Origin: Synechococcus sp. BSA11S
GTDB taxonomy: Bacteria > Cyanobacteriota > Cyanobacteriia > PCC-6307 > Cyanobiaceae
Assembly: GCF_014224355.1 (NCBI RefSeq)
Contig: NZ_VNWP01000004.1
Coordinates: 62,001-126,000 of the forward strand
Direction: 5' to 3'
DNA: 64,000 nucleotides
Of this stretch, positions 46,962-57,443 are shown piece by piece. A program made the position numbers and the translations under genes. Position 1 is the stretch's first letter. Every line of letters begins with the position of its first letter. The notes below the pieces were generated by a model. That model saw nothing but the letters and a program-made list of their open reading frames with translations. It had not been told where the DNA came from and searched no databases.

Positions 46962-47708
46962 TCAAAGAATCTGGGCCAGAAACTGGCGGCTGCGCTCGTG
47001 CCGGGGATTGGTGAAGAAGACGGTGGGGGGAGCCTCCTCCACGATCTGCCCCTCTGACATCAGCACCACCCGATGGGCCACCTCGCGGGCGAAGCCCATC
47101 TCGTGGGTCACCACGACCATGGTCATGCCATCGGCGGCCAGATCACGCATCACCTCCAGCACCTCCCCCACCATTTCGGGATCAAGGGCACTTGTGGGCT
47201 CATCGAAGAGCAGGATGCGCGGCTCCATGCAGAGCGAGCGGGCGATCGCCACCCGCTGCTGCTGGCCGCCCGAGAGCTGGCCGGGATACTTGCGGGCCTG
47301 CTCTGCGATGCCCACCCGCTCGAGCAGGGCCATGGCCTGGGCTTCCACATCGCCCCTGCGGCGCTTTCGCACCACCACCGGCGCCAGGGTGAGGTTTTCC
47401 AGCACCGTGAGGTGGGGGAAGAGGTTGAACTGCTGAAACACCATGCCGGTGTCACAGCGGATCGCGTCGATGTTGCGCAGGTCGTTGGAGAGGGCGATTC
47501 CATCCACGCTGATCGAACCCTCCTGGAACTCCTCGAGAGCGTTGAAGGTGCGGATGAAGGTGCTCTTGCCGGAGCCCGATGGCCCCATGATCACCACCAC
47601 CTCGCCCTTGGACACACACAGATCGACGCCGCGCAGGGCGTGAAAGCCATTGGGGTACCACTTCTGCACCCCGCGGGCCTCGATCATCAGCTGGCTGGTG
47701 GCGGTCAT
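46962..47708 (-). CDS. Polar amino-acid ABC transporter, ATP-binding subunit
   Basis: 248 residues, GlnQ/AapP class. Walker A is [20 protein letters not shown]; next come the Q-loop [20 protein letters not shown], the signature [16 protein letters not shown], Walker [21 protein letters not shown] and the H-loop [17 protein letters not shown]. It energises uptake by the two permeases directly upstream (three-base gap). In cyanobacteria the equivalent N-II system (NatF-NatG-NatH with BgtA) takes up acidic and neutral polar amino acids; specificity here is inferred. Confidence 0.93.
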   Translation of the reverse strand: MTATSQLMIEARGVQKWYPNGFHALRGVDLCVSKGEVVVIMGPSGSGKSTFIRTFNALEEFQEGSISVDGIALSNDLRNIDAIRCDTGMVFQQFNLFPHLTVLENLTLAPVVVRKRRRGDVEAQAMALLERVGIAEQARKYPGQLSGGQQQRVAIARSLCMEPRILLFDEPTSALDPEMVGEVLEVMRDLAADGMTMVVVTHEMGFAREVAHRVVLMSEGQIVEEAPPTVFFTNPRHERSRQFLAQIL

Positions 47709-47711
47709 GGA

Positions 47712-48992
47712 TCAGGCGGGGGAATGGGTGGGATCAAGGCGACGCTCCAGGGCGCGGCTGCCCAGCCCGAGGGCAGCGCAGCAGCACCAGAACAGCACCG
47801 CCAGCGTGAGGTACACCTCGGCGTTCTTGCCCAGGAACTCGGGATTGGCCATCACGGTACGGGCGGTACCGAGCAGGTCGAGCAGGCCGATCAGCGACAG
47901 CAGGGTGGTGTCCTGCAGCAGGGAGATGAACTGCCCCACGGCGGCCGGCAGGGCGATGCGCAGGGCCTGGGGCAACACCACCCGTTGCAGGGCCTGGGGC
48001 ATGGTGAGACCCAGGGAGCGGGCTGCCTCCAGCTGACCGGGGGGTACGGCCGAAAGGCCGGCGCGCACCGCCTCGGCCAGGTAGGCGCCGCAGAAGAAGG
48101 TGAGAACCCAGGCGGCCCGCCAGACCCGATCGGGCGCCCAGCCGCCTGGAAGCATGTAGCCCAGGATGTTCTGACCCAGGAAGAGCAGGGTGATCAGCGG
48201 AGCCCCGCGGATGAATTCGATGTAGAGCACCGAACTCCAGCGCAGCAGTGGCAGTTGGCTGCGGCGCCCCAGGGCCACCACCACTCCGATCGGGAAGCTG
48301 AGCAGGATCGCAAAGCTGGCCATCAGCAGGGTGAGCAGCAGACCGCCCCATTCAGAGGGCGACACCCGGGGGAGGCCCAGGCCACCGGCAATCAGGACCA
48401 TGCCGAACAGATAGAGCAGCGGCCAGATCACCGGGATCAGTTTCACCAGCCCCGGGGGCCAGCTGCGCCCCCAGTGGCCCGCCAGCCAGCGCATGGCCAC
48501 CAGCAGGGCGGTGATGCCGCACCAGCGCCATTGCAGGGGGAAGCCCAGGGCGAGGGCCGCCGGCAGCCAGGCGGCGAGGAAGCCCAGCAGCCCCACCGCC
48601 AGCCGGTCGTTGAAGGGCCAGAGCTGACCGCTGCGATCAGCCCGGGGATAGGCCCTCAGGAGACCCCAGCTCAGGCCGCTGAGAGCCGCGACCAGCACCA
48701 GCAGCAGCCAGAGGCGCCACTGCTGCTGAACGGGATAGCGGCCGACGGCGAAGAGGGTGGTGTTGGCCTGGATCACGGCCCACTGGGCCTGGCCCAGGGC
48801 CCAGCGCACCAGAGAGAACGCGGCCGCGATGATCGTGCTGATCAGCAGCACCGAGATCAGGCTGTCGGCCGGGCTACCGAACAGTTCCTGGCGCAGGGCA
48901 TGGGCCCAGCTCCTCTGGATTGAGCCGGGGGCCGCTCTGGCGGGGCGCAACGGTGGGATGGGGGAAGGGGCGCCAGGCTGGGTGGAGGACAT
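47712..48992 (-). CDS. Polar amino-acid ABC transporter permease (AapM/NatH-like)
   Basis: 426 residues. A long N-terminal region with extra helices, typical of AapM/NatH rather than short HisM-like permeases, precedes the transport domain: LLMASFAILLSFPIGVVVAL, VLYIEFIRGAPLITLLFLGQ and the EAA motif LEAARSLGLTMPQALQRVVL. It pairs with the permease encoded four bases upstream and the ATPase downstream. Confidence 0.9.
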   Translation of the reverse strand: MSSTQPGAPSPIPPLRPARAAPGSIQRSWAHALRQELFGSPADSLISVLLISTIIAAAFSLVRWALGQAQWAVIQANTTLFAVGRYPVQQQWRLWLLLVLVAALSGLSWGLLRAYPRADRSGQLWPFNDRLAVGLLGFLAAWLPAALALGFPLQWRWCGITALLVAMRWLAGHWGRSWPPGLVKLIPVIWPLLYLFGMVLIAGGLGLPRVSPSEWGGLLLTLLMASFAILLSFPIGVVVALGRRSQLPLLRWSSVLYIEFIRGAPLITLLFLGQNILGYMLPGGWAPDRVWRAAWVLTFFCGAYLAEAVRAGLSAVPPGQLEAARSLGLTMPQALQRVVLPQALRIALPAAVGQFISLLQDTTLLSLIGLLDLLGTARTVMANPEFLGKNAEVYLTLAVLFWCCCAALGLGSRALERRLDPTHSPA

Positions 48993-48996
48993 CGGC

Positions 48997-49986
48997 TCAG
49001 CGCTCCCGGATCTGTACCAGCTGGTTCACTCCATTCATGACGGCGGAGATCAGCAGATCAATGATCAGGTAGGAGCCGAGCAGCAGCAGGAACACTTCAA
49101 GCGCCCGGCCGGTCTGGTTGAGGGTGGTTTCCGAAACGGAATACAGATCCACATAGCCCACCGCCACCGCCAGGGAGGAATTCTTGGCCAGGGAGATGTA
49201 CTGGCTGTTCAGGCCCGGCACGATCACCCGCAGGGCCTGGGGCAGCACCACCGAGCGCATGCTCGCGCTCCAGTGCAAGCCCAGGGAAGTGGCCGCCTCC
49301 CACTGGCCCTTGGGCACCGAAGCGATGCCCCCTCGCACCACCTCGGCGACGAAGGCACCGGTGTAGGTGATCAGACCGGTGAGCAGGGCGGAGAACTCCA
49401 CCGACAGGCGCAGCGGTGCGCGCCAGACTTCATTGACCAGTTCTGGACCCTGCCAGCTGAACCCCTGGGAGAACCAGGCGAGGTAAAGCCCCGACTTCGA
49501 GAGCACGATCCCGGGCAGCTGAAAGGCGGCGGTGCCGTTGGGCAGGGCCAGGAACACCACGAAATACCAGAACAGCAATTGCAGCAGCAGGGGGATGTTG
49601 CGGATCACCTCCACATACCCTCGGGCCAGCCGGCGCAGCAGTCCATTGCCGCTGAAGGAGGCCATGCCCATGGCCGTGCCGAGCAGCGTGGCACCCACCA
49701 GACCCACCAGAATGGCCCGCAGGCTGTTGACCAGACCCACCAGCAGGGCTCGCCAGTAGGGCATGGAGGCATCAAACGGCACCAGGCTCTCGGCCACATC
49801 GAAGCTGGCCGGCTGACCAAGCCAGCGCCAGCTGAGCAGCAGCCCGGCCGCGGTGAGGTTGCGGACCAGGTTGCCCAGCAGCAGGGCGATCACCAGAAGC
49901 AGTGTCAGGCCCACCACCCCCTGCACGATCCAGGGCAGCACCCGGCGGTCACGCCACCAGGGAATTCGCTCGAGACTCCTGCTCAA
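48997..49986 (-). CDS. Polar amino-acid ABC transporter permease (AapQ/NatG-like)
   Basis: 329 residues, multi-helix permease. SLRAILVGLVGATLLGTAMG and YVEVIRNIPLLLQLLFWYFV open the transport domain, and the EAA loop is WEAATSLGLHWSASMRSVVL. It forms a heterodimer with the AapM-like subunit. Its start overlaps the stop of the binding-protein gene by four bases, so the four genes are one operon: binding protein, permease, permease, ATPase. Confidence 0.9.
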   Translation of the reverse strand: MSRSLERIPWWRDRRVLPWIVQGVVGLTLLLVIALLLGNLVRNLTAAGLLLSWRWLGQPASFDVAESLVPFDASMPYWRALLVGLVNSLRAILVGLVGATLLGTAMGMASFSGNGLLRRLARGYVEVIRNIPLLLQLLFWYFVVFLALPNGTAAFQLPGIVLSKSGLYLAWFSQGFSWQGPELVNEVWRAPLRLSVEFSALLTGLITYTGAFVAEVVRGGIASVPKGQWEAATSLGLHWSASMRSVVLPQALRVIVPGLNSQYISLAKNSSLAVAVGYVDLYSVSETTLNQTGRALEVFLLLLGSYLIIDLLISAVMNGVNQLVQIRER

Positions 49987-51053
49987 CGGAAGGGGGGCGA
50001 ATAGATCAGGCCGCCCTCGGTCCAGAGGCGATTCTCGGCCCGCTCGAGCTTGAGGGGTGAACCGGTGCCCACGTTGCGCTCGAACATCTCGCCGTAATTG
50101 CCCACAGCTGCGATCGTCTTGGGAACGAAGTCGGCCGGCAGCCCCAGCTGCTTGCCGAAGTCTCCCTCCACACCGAGGAAGCGGCGCAGATCGGCCTGGT
50201 TGGTGTTGGCCTCGGCCTCGGCCACCTTGGCCGCGACGTTGGCCTGGGTGATGCCCAGCTCCTCGGCCTGGAACAGCGCGTACACGGTCCAGCGCAGGGC
50301 ATCGGCCCAGGCGGGGTCTCCATTGATGCTGGCGGGGGTGAGAGGCTCCTTGCTCATCACCACCGGCAGCAGGGTGTGCTCATCGGGCTTGGGGAAGCTG
50401 CTGCGTTTGGCCGCCAGCTGGGAGCGATCGCTGGTGACAGCGACGCAGCGTCCGCCCAGGTATGCGGCGTAGGTCTGATCGCCGGTCTGGAACTTGAGGG
50501 GCGTGTAGTCGATCGACTGCTCGCGCATGCGATCGGCCAGGTTGAGTTCGGTGGTGGTGCCGCTCTCGACGCAGATCGGCTTGCCGTCCAGATCCTTGAG
50601 GGACTGGACCCCACTGGCCACAGGGACCATCACCCCCTGGCCGTCATAGAAGGTGGTGGGTCCGAAGGAAATGCCATTGCCACCGGCTGAATCACGGCTG
50701 AGCGTCAAGGTGGTGTTGCGGGCCAGCATGTCCACTTCACCGCTGGCGAGGGCCGCGAACCGTTCGCTCGAGTTGAGATCGCGGTATTCCACCTTGGCTG
50801 GATCGCCCAGCACCGCGGCGGCTACGGCGCGGCAGGTATCGGCATCCAGGCCGCTGTAGGTGCCATCCGGGCCGAGGAAACTGAAGCCGGGCAACTTGCC
50901 GTCCACTCCACAGACCAGCTTGTCGCGGCCACGGATGGTGGAGAGTTTCACGCTCTGGACCCCACCACCGCTGCCGCCGTCATCGGCGCAGCCCCCGAGA
51001 GCGAAGGCCAGCAGCAGGGGCAGGGCGACGAGCCAGCGGGGCGAGGGGCGCAT
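49983..51053 (-). CDS. Polar amino-acid ABC transporter substrate-binding lipoprotein (AapJ/NatF-like)
   Basis: 356 residues. The signal with lipobox (LLLAFALGGCADD) is followed by a cluster 3 solute-binding fold: LVCGVDGKLPGFSFLGPDGT, GLDADTCRAVAAAVLGDPAK, YRDLNSSERFAALASGEVDM and ICVESGTTTELNLADRM. The length exceeds the usual 250, as in AapJ-type proteins. The start ATG 51053 is chosen because the lipobox then falls at about residue 22. It heads the amino-acid uptake operon and is divergent from ktrB with 95 bases between starts. Confidence 0.92.
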   Translation of the reverse strand: MRPSPRWLVALPLLLAFALGGCADDGGSGGGVQSVKLSTIRGRDKLVCGVDGKLPGFSFLGPDGTYSGLDADTCRAVAAAVLGDPAKVEYRDLNSSERFAALASGEVDMLARNTTLTLSRDSAGGNGISFGPTTFYDGQGVMVPVASGVQSLKDLDGKPICVESGTTTELNLADRMREQSIDYTPLKFQTGDQTYAAYLGGRCVAVTSDRSQLAAKRSSFPKPDEHTLLPVVMSKEPLTPASINGDPAWADALRWTVYALFQAEELGITQANVAAKVAEAEANTNQADLRRFLGVEGDFGKQLGLPADFVPKTIAAVGNYGEMFERNVGTGSPLKLERAENRLWTEGGLIYSPPFR

Positions 51054-51119
51054 CAACGAGGAGCAACGCAGTGGGCGCAGTTTGCCAGCTCCGCCACAGG
51101 CTTGCCGCTCCTTCGACCT

Positions 51120-51125
51120 GATAAT
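51120..51125 (+). promoter_or_regulatory. Candidate -10 element GATAAT (extended TG) for ktrB
   Basis: GATAAT matches five of six bases of the -10 consensus and ends 23 bases before the ktrB GTG, in the divergent gap with the amino-acid transporter operon. No well-spaced -35 is visible. Confidence 0.4.
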
Positions 51126-51148
51126 GGGGGCGTCTCCGGATTCGATGG

Positions 51149-52588
51149 GTGCCAGGCAGCGCCAGTTCCACCCCCAGGCCATCCAGCACGACCGCCAACC
51201 CCATCCGTGAGCTGCTGGAACGCTTCCAGCAGCGGCGTTCCCGGTTGACGGTTCCCCAGTTCACGGTCCTCACCGGGCTTCTGGTGATCGCAGTCGGAAC
51301 CGTGCTGATGGCCCAGCCCGTCTTCTCCACCGGCAGGGTCGGGCTGTGGGAGGCCCTGTTCACGGTGATCTCCGCCATCACGGTGACGGGCCTTTCGGTG
51401 GTGGATGTGGGGCAGGACCTCACCTTCGCCGGTCAGGTGCTGCTGGCGGTCCTGATCCTCACCGGAGGCCTGGGGTTGATGGCCATCACCACGTTCCTGC
51501 AGGGTTTTGTTCAGAGGGGGTCGAGCTTGCGCCGCCGGCTTGATCGCGGCCGGGCCATGGATGAGTTCGGCGTCGGCGGCATCGGTGACACGTTCAACTC
51601 GATCCTGATCACCGCGGCCTGGGTGATCGGCATGGGAACCCTCGTGCTCTACACCGTCGGATTCCGTGACATCCCCATGCCGCGGGAACGGCTCTGGGCC
51701 TCCCTGTTCCATTCGATCAGCGCTTACAACAACGCCGGCTTCGGCCTCTGGAGCGACAGCCTGATGGGCTATCGCGCCAATCCAGTCGTGAATCTGGTGA
51801 TCATGGCGATGATCGTTTCCGGAGGCATCGGCTACCGGGTCATCAAGGATCTCTGGCAGAACCGTTTCCGGGTGCGCCTGATCCGCAGCACCAGCCTGCA
51901 CACCCGGCTGGTGCTGCGCTGCACAATCGGCCTGATCCTGATTGGCGCGGCAGGCCTGATGTTCACCGAGCATTTCACCCGCTCCAGTGGCCTGACGCCG
52001 CTGCCCTGGTGGGAGGAGCTTCAGGTGGTGTTCTTTCAGTCGGTGAGCGCGCGCACCGCAGGCTTCAGCACCGTGTCCTTCTCGGTGGAGACATTCTCTG
52101 AGGCAGGGCTCCTTCTGATGATGACCCTGATGTTCATCGGTGCCAGTCCGGGAGGGACCGGTAGTGGCATCAAGACCACCACCTTCGCGGCCCTGGTGGC
52201 TGCCACCCGCTCCACCCTCAGAGGCGAGGACACCGTGGTGATCGGGAGGCGGGCAATCTCCGACAAAGTGGTGCTGCGAGCCGTGGGCGTCACCCTGGCT
52301 TCGATGCTGTTCGTGTTGCTGATGGCCCTGGTCCTTGGCCTTGACCGTGGGCTCGGAACCGACGGTCAGCCCTTCACGTTTCTGGAGAAGCTGTTCACCT
52401 GCATCTCCGCCTTCGCCACCGTGGGCCTGGATGTGGGGGTGACCGCCGAGCTCAACCGCTGGGGTCAGCTGGTGCTGATGGTGGGGATGTTCGTGGGCCG
52501 GATCGGCATCCTGCTGCTGCTCTCGGCCATCTTCGGCAGCCATACCAGCTCGCGCATCTCCTACCAGCACGAGGAGTTGTACATCTGA
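51149..52588 (+). CDS. ktrB: KtrB/TrkH-family K+ (Na+-dependent) transporter
   Basis: A membrane protein of 479 residues with four M1-P-M2 repeats. The filter-like loops are [31 protein letters not shown] and [10 protein letters not shown], each with the conserved Gly. The flexible intramembrane segment [16 protein letters not shown] follows the third repeat, as in KtrB. Together with a KtrA-type regulatory ring it imports K+ during osmotic adaptation. No ktrA gene is seen in the window. The start GTG 51149 lacks a clear ribosome site but gives a normal N-terminus. Confidence 0.92.
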   Translation: MPGSASSTPRPSSTTANPIRELLERFQQRRSRLTVPQFTVLTGLLVIAVGTVLMAQPVFSTGRVGLWEALFTVISAITVTGLSVVDVGQDLTFAGQVLLAVLILTGGLGLMAITTFLQGFVQRGSSLRRRLDRGRAMDEFGVGGIGDTFNSILITAAWVIGMGTLVLYTVGFRDIPMPRERLWASLFHSISAYNNAGFGLWSDSLMGYRANPVVNLVIMAMIVSGGIGYRVIKDLWQNRFRVRLIRSTSLHTRLVLRCTIGLILIGAAGLMFTEHFTRSSGLTPLPWWEELQVVFFQSVSARTAGFSTVSFSVETFSEAGLLLMMTLMFIGASPGGTGSGIKTTTFAALVAATRSTLRGEDTVVIGRRAISDKVVLRAVGVTLASMLFVLLMALVLGLDRGLGTDGQPFTFLEKLFTCISAFATVGLDVGVTAELNRWGQLVLMVGMFVGRIGILLLLSAIFGSHTSSRISYQHEELYI

Positions 52589-52641
52589 AGCCGGATCGCC
52601 CCGGGCGGGAGAATGGTTGGCCAGCACCCGATCATCCCTTC

Positions 52642-53772
52642 ATGGCGGACCGCCCCGACAGCCTGGTCATCCGCCGTCCCGACGACTGGCACGTTCATCT
52701 GCGGGATGGGGCCATGCTGCGGGCCGTGGCACCCAGCACCGCCAGGGTGTTCTCCCGGGCGATCGTGATGCCCAACCTGGTGCCACCGATCACCACGGTG
52801 GCAGCGGCGGTGGCGTATCGCCAACGCATTCTCGAGGCGGTGGAGGGTCAGGCTGGTTTCCAGCCCCTGATGACGGCCTACCTCACCGACACGATCGATC
52901 CCGGCGAGCTGGAGCGGGGACAGCGCGACGGTGTGTTCACAGCTGCCAAGCTCTATCCGGCACGGGCCACCACCAACGCCGAGGCCGGGGTGAGCGATCT
53001 GGCGCTCATCGCACCGGTGCTGGAGACCATGGAGCGGATCGGCATGCCGCTGCTGATTCACGGGGAGGTGACCGACCCGGAGGTGGATGTCTTCGATCGC
53101 GAAGCGGTGTTCATCGAGCGCCACTTGGCCCCCCTGCTGCAACGACACCAGGGGCTGAAAATGGTGTTTGAGCACATCACCACCAGCGAAGCTGTGGCCT
53201 TCGTTGAGGCAGGACCGCCCAATCTGGCCGCCACAATCACCCCCCATCACCTGCAGATCAACCGCAATGCCATGTTCCGGGGTGGCTTGCGTCCTGATGC
53301 CTACTGCCTGCCCGTGGCCAAGCGGGAGCTGCACCGGATCGCCCTGCGGGCCGCAGCCACCTCCGGCCATCCCAGGTTTTTTCTCGGCACCGATTCAGCT
53401 CCCCACGGGCGTGCGGCGAAGGAATCGGCCTGCGGCTGCGCCGGCATCTTCAATGCCCCCCACGCGCTCGAGAGCTACGCCCAGGTGTTCGAGCAGGAGG
53501 GCGCACTGGAGCGGCTGGAAAACTTCGCGTCGGTCTACGGGCCCCGCTTCTACGGCCTTCCGCTCAACGACGACTCGATCGAGCTGCTGCGCCAGCCCCT
53601 GGACGTCCCCCTGCAGCTGGAGCTGGGGGGAGAGGGCGAGGAGCCCGAGCTTCTGGTGCCCTTTCAGGCTGGTGAAACCCTGCCCTGGCGGATCGCAGGA
53701 TCGCCCCGTCAGGAGGCCAGACCCGGCTTGGCGGGGGGGGAGGGCACCAGCCCGAGAACCCTGGCCAGGTAA
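52642..53772 (+). CDS. pyrC: Dihydroorotase (type II, catalytic)
   Basis: Cyclises carbamoyl-aspartate to dihydroorotate in pyrimidine synthesis. The 376 residues are close to the E. coli-type enzyme: the metal pair in [10 protein letters not shown], substrate loop [11 protein letters not shown], the bridging carboxylated Lys in AAKLYPA, His ligands in LLIHGEV and [10 protein letters not shown], and the catalytic Asp in [15 protein letters not shown]. All ligands are present, unlike the dihydroorotase-like protein at 9057. The C-terminus (about 25 extra Gly/Pro-rich residues) overlaps the convergent antiporter gene by 64 bases and may be non-essential. Confidence 0.95.
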   Translation: MADRPDSLVIRRPDDWHVHLRDGAMLRAVAPSTARVFSRAIVMPNLVPPITTVAAAVAYRQRILEAVEGQAGFQPLMTAYLTDTIDPGELERGQRDGVFTAAKLYPARATTNAEAGVSDLALIAPVLETMERIGMPLLIHGEVTDPEVDVFDREAVFIERHLAPLLQRHQGLKMVFEHITTSEAVAFVEAGPPNLAATITPHHLQINRNAMFRGGLRPDAYCLPVAKRELHRIALRAAATSGHPRFFLGTDSAPHGRAAKESACGCAGIFNAPHALESYAQVFEQEGALERLENFASVYGPRFYGLPLNDDSIELLRQPLDVPLQLELGGEGEEPELLVPFQAGETLPWRIAGSPRQEARPGLAGGEGTSPRTLAR

Positions 53773-55082
53773 GGCAGGCTGATGCCCTGAACCAACAGAT
53801 TGACCACCACCACGATGAAGATGATGCTCTCGGCATTCCGGCTCAGCTCGTCAACGATGGCCGGATCGATGCCACGAACCCTGGGGATCGCCAGGCTGAG
53901 ATCATGGGAGAGGGCGAGTGGAACGGCACCGCGCAGTCCGCACCACGACACCAGCAGTGACTCCTTGAGGCTGAAGGGTGAGAATGGCTGAAACATCAGC
54001 ACGCTGATCGGCCGGGCCACCAGCATCAGACCGAAAGCCGCGAGGATCCCGATCGGCAGCGCATCGATCAGATCCGGGGGATAGACCAGAAGCCCGAAGA
54101 CCAGGAAGATGGTGATCTCCGCCATCGTGTTGAAGGGGAGCAGCACCTCCTGGATCGTGATGTGATTGATCTCGGGTGATCGATACACGCTGCTGGTGAG
54201 GAACAGTCCTGTCACGTAGATGGCAATGAATCCCGAGCCCCCCAGGGAGGTGGCCACGCCATAAACCACAAAAGCGATGGACATGGCCACCAGCAGCAAC
54301 TGGGAACGCTCCTCCACGAGGTAATTGACAACGAAGCGGGCCAGATAGCCGAACACGAAACCCACCACCAGGCCAGCACCGATCTGCTGCAGGAAGATCC
54401 TGACCTGGGTGAGCACCGTGCTCTCCAGACTGGATACTGATCCAGCCGCGCCTGCGGTCACGAAAATGCCCACCACCAGGCCGTAGAAGAGCAGCGCGGA
54501 GGGATCGTTCACCGAGGATTCGAACTCCAGCAGATGCTGCAAGCGCAAGGGAACCTTTCGGCGCACCGATCGCAACACGCTCAGAGTGGCTCCGGCATCG
54601 GTGGAACCAAGACAGGCGGCGATCAGCATGGCCGCGCCCAGTGGAATGGCCTCGGTCCCTCCCAGCGAGAGCGCGCCGGCATTGGAGGAGCCCAGAAACC
54701 AGAGCACACTCCCCAGAATCAGCGAAGAAACCACCACCCCGCCGACGGCCAGAAGGATTCCATACTCGAAGAATCCCCGGATGGCCGTCAGATCCGTCTT
54801 GAGCCCGGCGTAGAACAACAGCAGTGCCAGGCCCAGCAACTGAAAGTTCGCCGCCTGTGCACGGGTGATGTCGAGTGTGCTGACGTTGATCGACAGACCA
54901 AGCAGCAGCACGCCGAGGATGGCTGGGATGCCGATCTTCGGCGAGAATCTGCTGATGGTCAGCGTTCCAAGGAACAGAACGCCGACGAACAAGAGATGGG
55001 TCTGGATTGGAAAATCCAGAGCATTCATCTGATCGGATGACACCTCGGCCAGAACCATGGAAACCGTTGGGGTGTTGAGCAT
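53709..55082 (-). CDS. CPA1-type Na+(K+)/H+ antiporter
   Basis: 457 residues, about 12-13 helices. The transport core includes [12 protein letters not shown]-type helices, [16 protein letters not shown] (the TD motif), [18 protein letters not shown] (E-S-x-x-N-D-P, the ion-binding Asp) and [17 protein letters not shown] (R-G motif). These are the diagnostic elements of NhaP/CPA1 exchangers. It exports Na+ or K+ in exchange for protons. ATG 55082 is taken; in-frame ATGs at 55058 and 55028 are possible starts. Convergent with pyrC; downstream of pyrFE on the same strand. Confidence 0.9.
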   Translation of the reverse strand: MLNTPTVSMVLAEVSSDQMNALDFPIQTHLLFVGVLFLGTLTISRFSPKIGIPAILGVLLLGLSINVSTLDITRAQAANFQLLGLALLLFYAGLKTDLTAIRGFFEYGILLAVGGVVVSSLILGSVLWFLGSSNAGALSLGGTEAIPLGAAMLIAACLGSTDAGATLSVLRSVRRKVPLRLQHLLEFESSVNDPSALLFYGLVVGIFVTAGAAGSVSSLESTVLTQVRIFLQQIGAGLVVGFVFGYLARFVVNYLVEERSQLLLVAMSIAFVVYGVATSLGGSGFIAIYVTGLFLTSSVYRSPEINHITIQEVLLPFNTMAEITIFLVFGLLVYPPDLIDALPIGILAAFGLMLVARPISVLMFQPFSPFSLKESLLVSWCGLRGAVPLALSHDLSLAIPRVRGIDPAIVDELSRNAESIIFIVVVVNLLVQGISLPYLARVLGLVPSPPAKPGLAS

Positions 55083-55117
55083 CCGTTTAGGCGTTGTTGT
55101 AATCGGTGGTGACGGCC

Positions 55118-56647
55118 TCAGGCCGTGGCCTGCACGGCTTTGGCAGGCACTGCGCCGGTGTGCTCGGCCAGCAGGTCGGCCTGTTGCTGGCTGAGGCGCC
55201 CGGCCGCACGCAGAACGGAAGTGATCCGCTCGATCCCCACCACTGCATGGCAGGTGTAGCCCGCCGAGGCCAGCCGGCCGGAGGCGTTGCCGCCGTGGTC
55301 GATGAAGACCACCACGTCGCGCACCTTCAGGCCCGAGGACTCCAGCTTGCCGATGCCCTCCAGCACGCTTCCGCCCGTGATCAGGATGTCATCGACGACC
55401 ACAACCGTTTCGCCTTCCTCGAAATCCCCTTCGATCAGTCGCCTGGCCCCGTGGGCCTTGACCTCCTTGCGCGGGTAGATGAGCGGCACATGCAGCTGCA
55501 GCGAAAGCCCCGTGGCCGTGGGCAGGGATCCATAGGGAATGCCGGCGATGCGATCGAACTTCAGGTGGCCCAGGGGTTCCGCATAGGCATGGAGCACTCG
55601 GTGGAACAGATTCGGATCCGAGATGATCCGGCGAAGGTCGATGTAGTAGTTGAAAACAGCTCCGGAGGCCTGCACATACTCCCCGAACAGCAGGCAGCCG
55701 ATGTCGAACAGATCCACCAGCAATTCATCGAGTCGCTGATCATCGACGTGCTGGTCTTCCAGGCGCTGCTGCTCGACGCTGCCGGCGTCGACCCTCTGGG
55801 CAGGCAGCCAGAGGTCACAGCGGTCAGCCGTTCCGCCCTCCCAGTGGGCCCGCATAGTCTCGATCTGCCGGCGCAGGGCCCGGGTGCCAGCGGCCATGCC
55901 CTCCTCCACCAGCAGGTGCTGGGGCAAAGGCAGCAACAACCCATCTGCCGAGGCGTTGAGGCCGGCCTTCAGCAGCGCCTCCAGCCGCTCCTCCTCCCCC
56001 CAGAGACTGCGCAGGATCAGAAAACGCTCAGGTGCCTCCCGCCGCACCCGGGCCAGCACGGCGGGATCACTGGTTCCCACCTCCAGCAGCAGATGCTCCG
56101 GTGTGCCCCAGCGCTGGGTCTCGCGCACGATCGTGATGTAGAGCGGGTCGTCTTCATCGGGGTGGTGCTGCACCACCCGGGAGCTGGGGTTGGAGCTGTG
56201 GCAGGTGAGCACCACGGCCCGGTCGGGATAGAGCAGGAAGGGGGCGGCGATGTCCTGGCCGGCCAGGGGGGAGAGGGTCACCGCATCCACACCGAGGTCG
56301 CGGAACAGGTAGTGGGCCAGGGCTGAAGAGGTGTTGAGGTCGCCGTGCTTGGCATCAAGGATCAGCGGCAACTCCAGCGGTACCAGTTCGCGCACCTCCC
56401 GCAACAGCTCGATGCCGATCGGCCCCAGGGCCTGGTAAAAACCCAGACTCGGCTTGTAGGCGCAGACGCTGTCGGAGGTGGCCTCGATCACCGCCTTGAT
56501 CCAGCGGCGGGCCTGGGCCAGGAATGAGCCACTGCCGGTGTTGTGGCGCGTCCAGGTCTGCAACATCTCCGGATTGGGATCCAACCCGGTGATCAGCAGC
56601 GACTGGCGGCTGGCCATCGCTTCGGTGAGTTTGACGAAAAAGCTCAT
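55118..56647 (-). CDS. pyrF: Bifunctional OMP decarboxylase / orotate phosphoribosyltransferase
   Basis: Fusion of the last two steps of UMP synthesis. Residues 1-280 are a type 2 OMP decarboxylase with the catalytic triad in LILDAKHGDLNTSS (Asp98, Lys100, Asp103). Residues 310-509 are an orotate phosphoribosyltransferase with the PRPP loop VVVVDDILITGGS at 415-427 and IYPRKEVKAHGARRLIEGDF. The order decarboxylase-transferase is the reverse of animal UMP synthase; the same order is known from cyanobacteria and trypanosomatids. Both active sites look complete, so the enzyme should convert orotate to UMP. Confidence 0.93.
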   Translation of the reverse strand: MSFFVKLTEAMASRQSLLITGLDPNPEMLQTWTRHNTGSGSFLAQARRWIKAVIEATSDSVCAYKPSLGFYQALGPIGIELLREVRELVPLELPLILDAKHGDLNTSSALAHYLFRDLGVDAVTLSPLAGQDIAAPFLLYPDRAVVLTCHSSNPSSRVVQHHPDEDDPLYITIVRETQRWGTPEHLLLEVGTSDPAVLARVRREAPERFLILRSLWGEEERLEALLKAGLNASADGLLLPLPQHLLVEEGMAAGTRALRRQIETMRAHWEGGTADRCDLWLPAQRVDAGSVEQQRLEDQHVDDQRLDELLVDLFDIGCLLFGEYVQASGAVFNYYIDLRRIISDPNLFHRVLHAYAEPLGHLKFDRIAGIPYGSLPTATGLSLQLHVPLIYPRKEVKAHGARRLIEGDFEEGETVVVVDDILITGGSVLEGIGKLESSGLKVRDVVVFIDHGGNASGRLASAGYTCHAVVGIERITSVLRAAGRLSQQQADLLAEHTGAVPAKAVQATA

Positions 56648-56696
56648 GGCGCCTGCCCCTCGGCCAGCATGGCAGTGCAGGCCACCTTCCGCCCGC

Positions 56697-57443
56697 TCAG
56701 CTTCTGGCGTGGCGGTTCATGCGGCTGATCAGAGCGGAAGGAATCTCCTTCGGGCAGGCGGCGGCACACTCCAGCTGGTTGCCGCACACTCCGAAGCCCT
56801 CCTGGGCCATGCGCTCGCGCAGCCGCCTGGAGCGCTGGGCGGCTTCCGGCTGCCCCTGGGGCAGAAGGTCGAGATGGGCCAGCTTCGCTGCCACGAACAG
56901 GCTTGCCGAGGCATTGGGACAGGCCGCCACACAGGCGCCGCAGCCGATGCAGCTGGCGGCTTCAAAGGCCTGGGCGGCCAGTTCACGGCCCACCGGAAGG
57001 GCGTTGGCCTCCGGGGCGCTGCCGATGTTCACCGACACATACCCCCCGGCCATCAGCACCCGATCAAGGGAGGAGCGGTCGACGGCCAGATCCTGGATCA
57101 GGGGGAAGGCTCGGGCACGCCAGGGCTCGAGGGTCAGTGTCTGTCCATCGCTGAATTCACGCAGGTAGAGCTGGCAGACGGTGCTGCCGCTCTGGGGACC
57201 CTGGGCCTGGCCGTTGACCAGGAAACCGCAGGAACCACAGATGCCCTCACGGCAGTCGTGCTCGAAGTGGACCGGCCGCTCGCCCTCCAGCAGCAACTGC
57301 TGGTTGAGCCGATCAAGCGCCTCCAGCAGTGACAGATCGGGGCTGAGGCCCGTGAGGCGGTACGTGAGGAAGCGACCAGCGGGCTCGTCGTGACGCTGGC
57401 GCCAGATCCGCAGTGCCAGGCTGAGGCTGGAGGCGTTGCTCAT
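56697..57443 (-). CDS. sdhB: Succinate dehydrogenase/fumarate reductase iron-sulfur subunit
   Basis: 248 residues. The plant-ferredoxin-like N-terminal domain binds a [2Fe-2S] cluster through Cys64, 69 and 72 (CREGICGSCGF) and a fourth Cys near 90. The C-terminal domain carries two cubane sites: SCIGCGACVAACPNA and CGNQLECAAACPKEIP. It passes electrons from SdhA flavin to quinone through SdhC. ATG 57443 overlaps the sdhA stop (ATGA). Order on the minus strand is sdhC, sdhA, sdhB. Confidence 0.94.
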   Translation of the reverse strand: MSNASSLSLALRIWRQRHDEPAGRFLTYRLTGLSPDLSLLEALDRLNQQLLLEGERPVHFEHDCREGICGSCGFLVNGQAQGPQSGSTVCQLYLREFSDGQTLTLEPWRARAFPLIQDLAVDRSSLDRVLMAGGYVSVNIGSAPEANALPVGRELAAQAFEAASCIGCGACVAACPNASASLFVAAKLAHLDLLPQGQPEAAQRSRRLRERMAQEGFGVCGNQLECAAACPKEIPSALISRMNRHARS

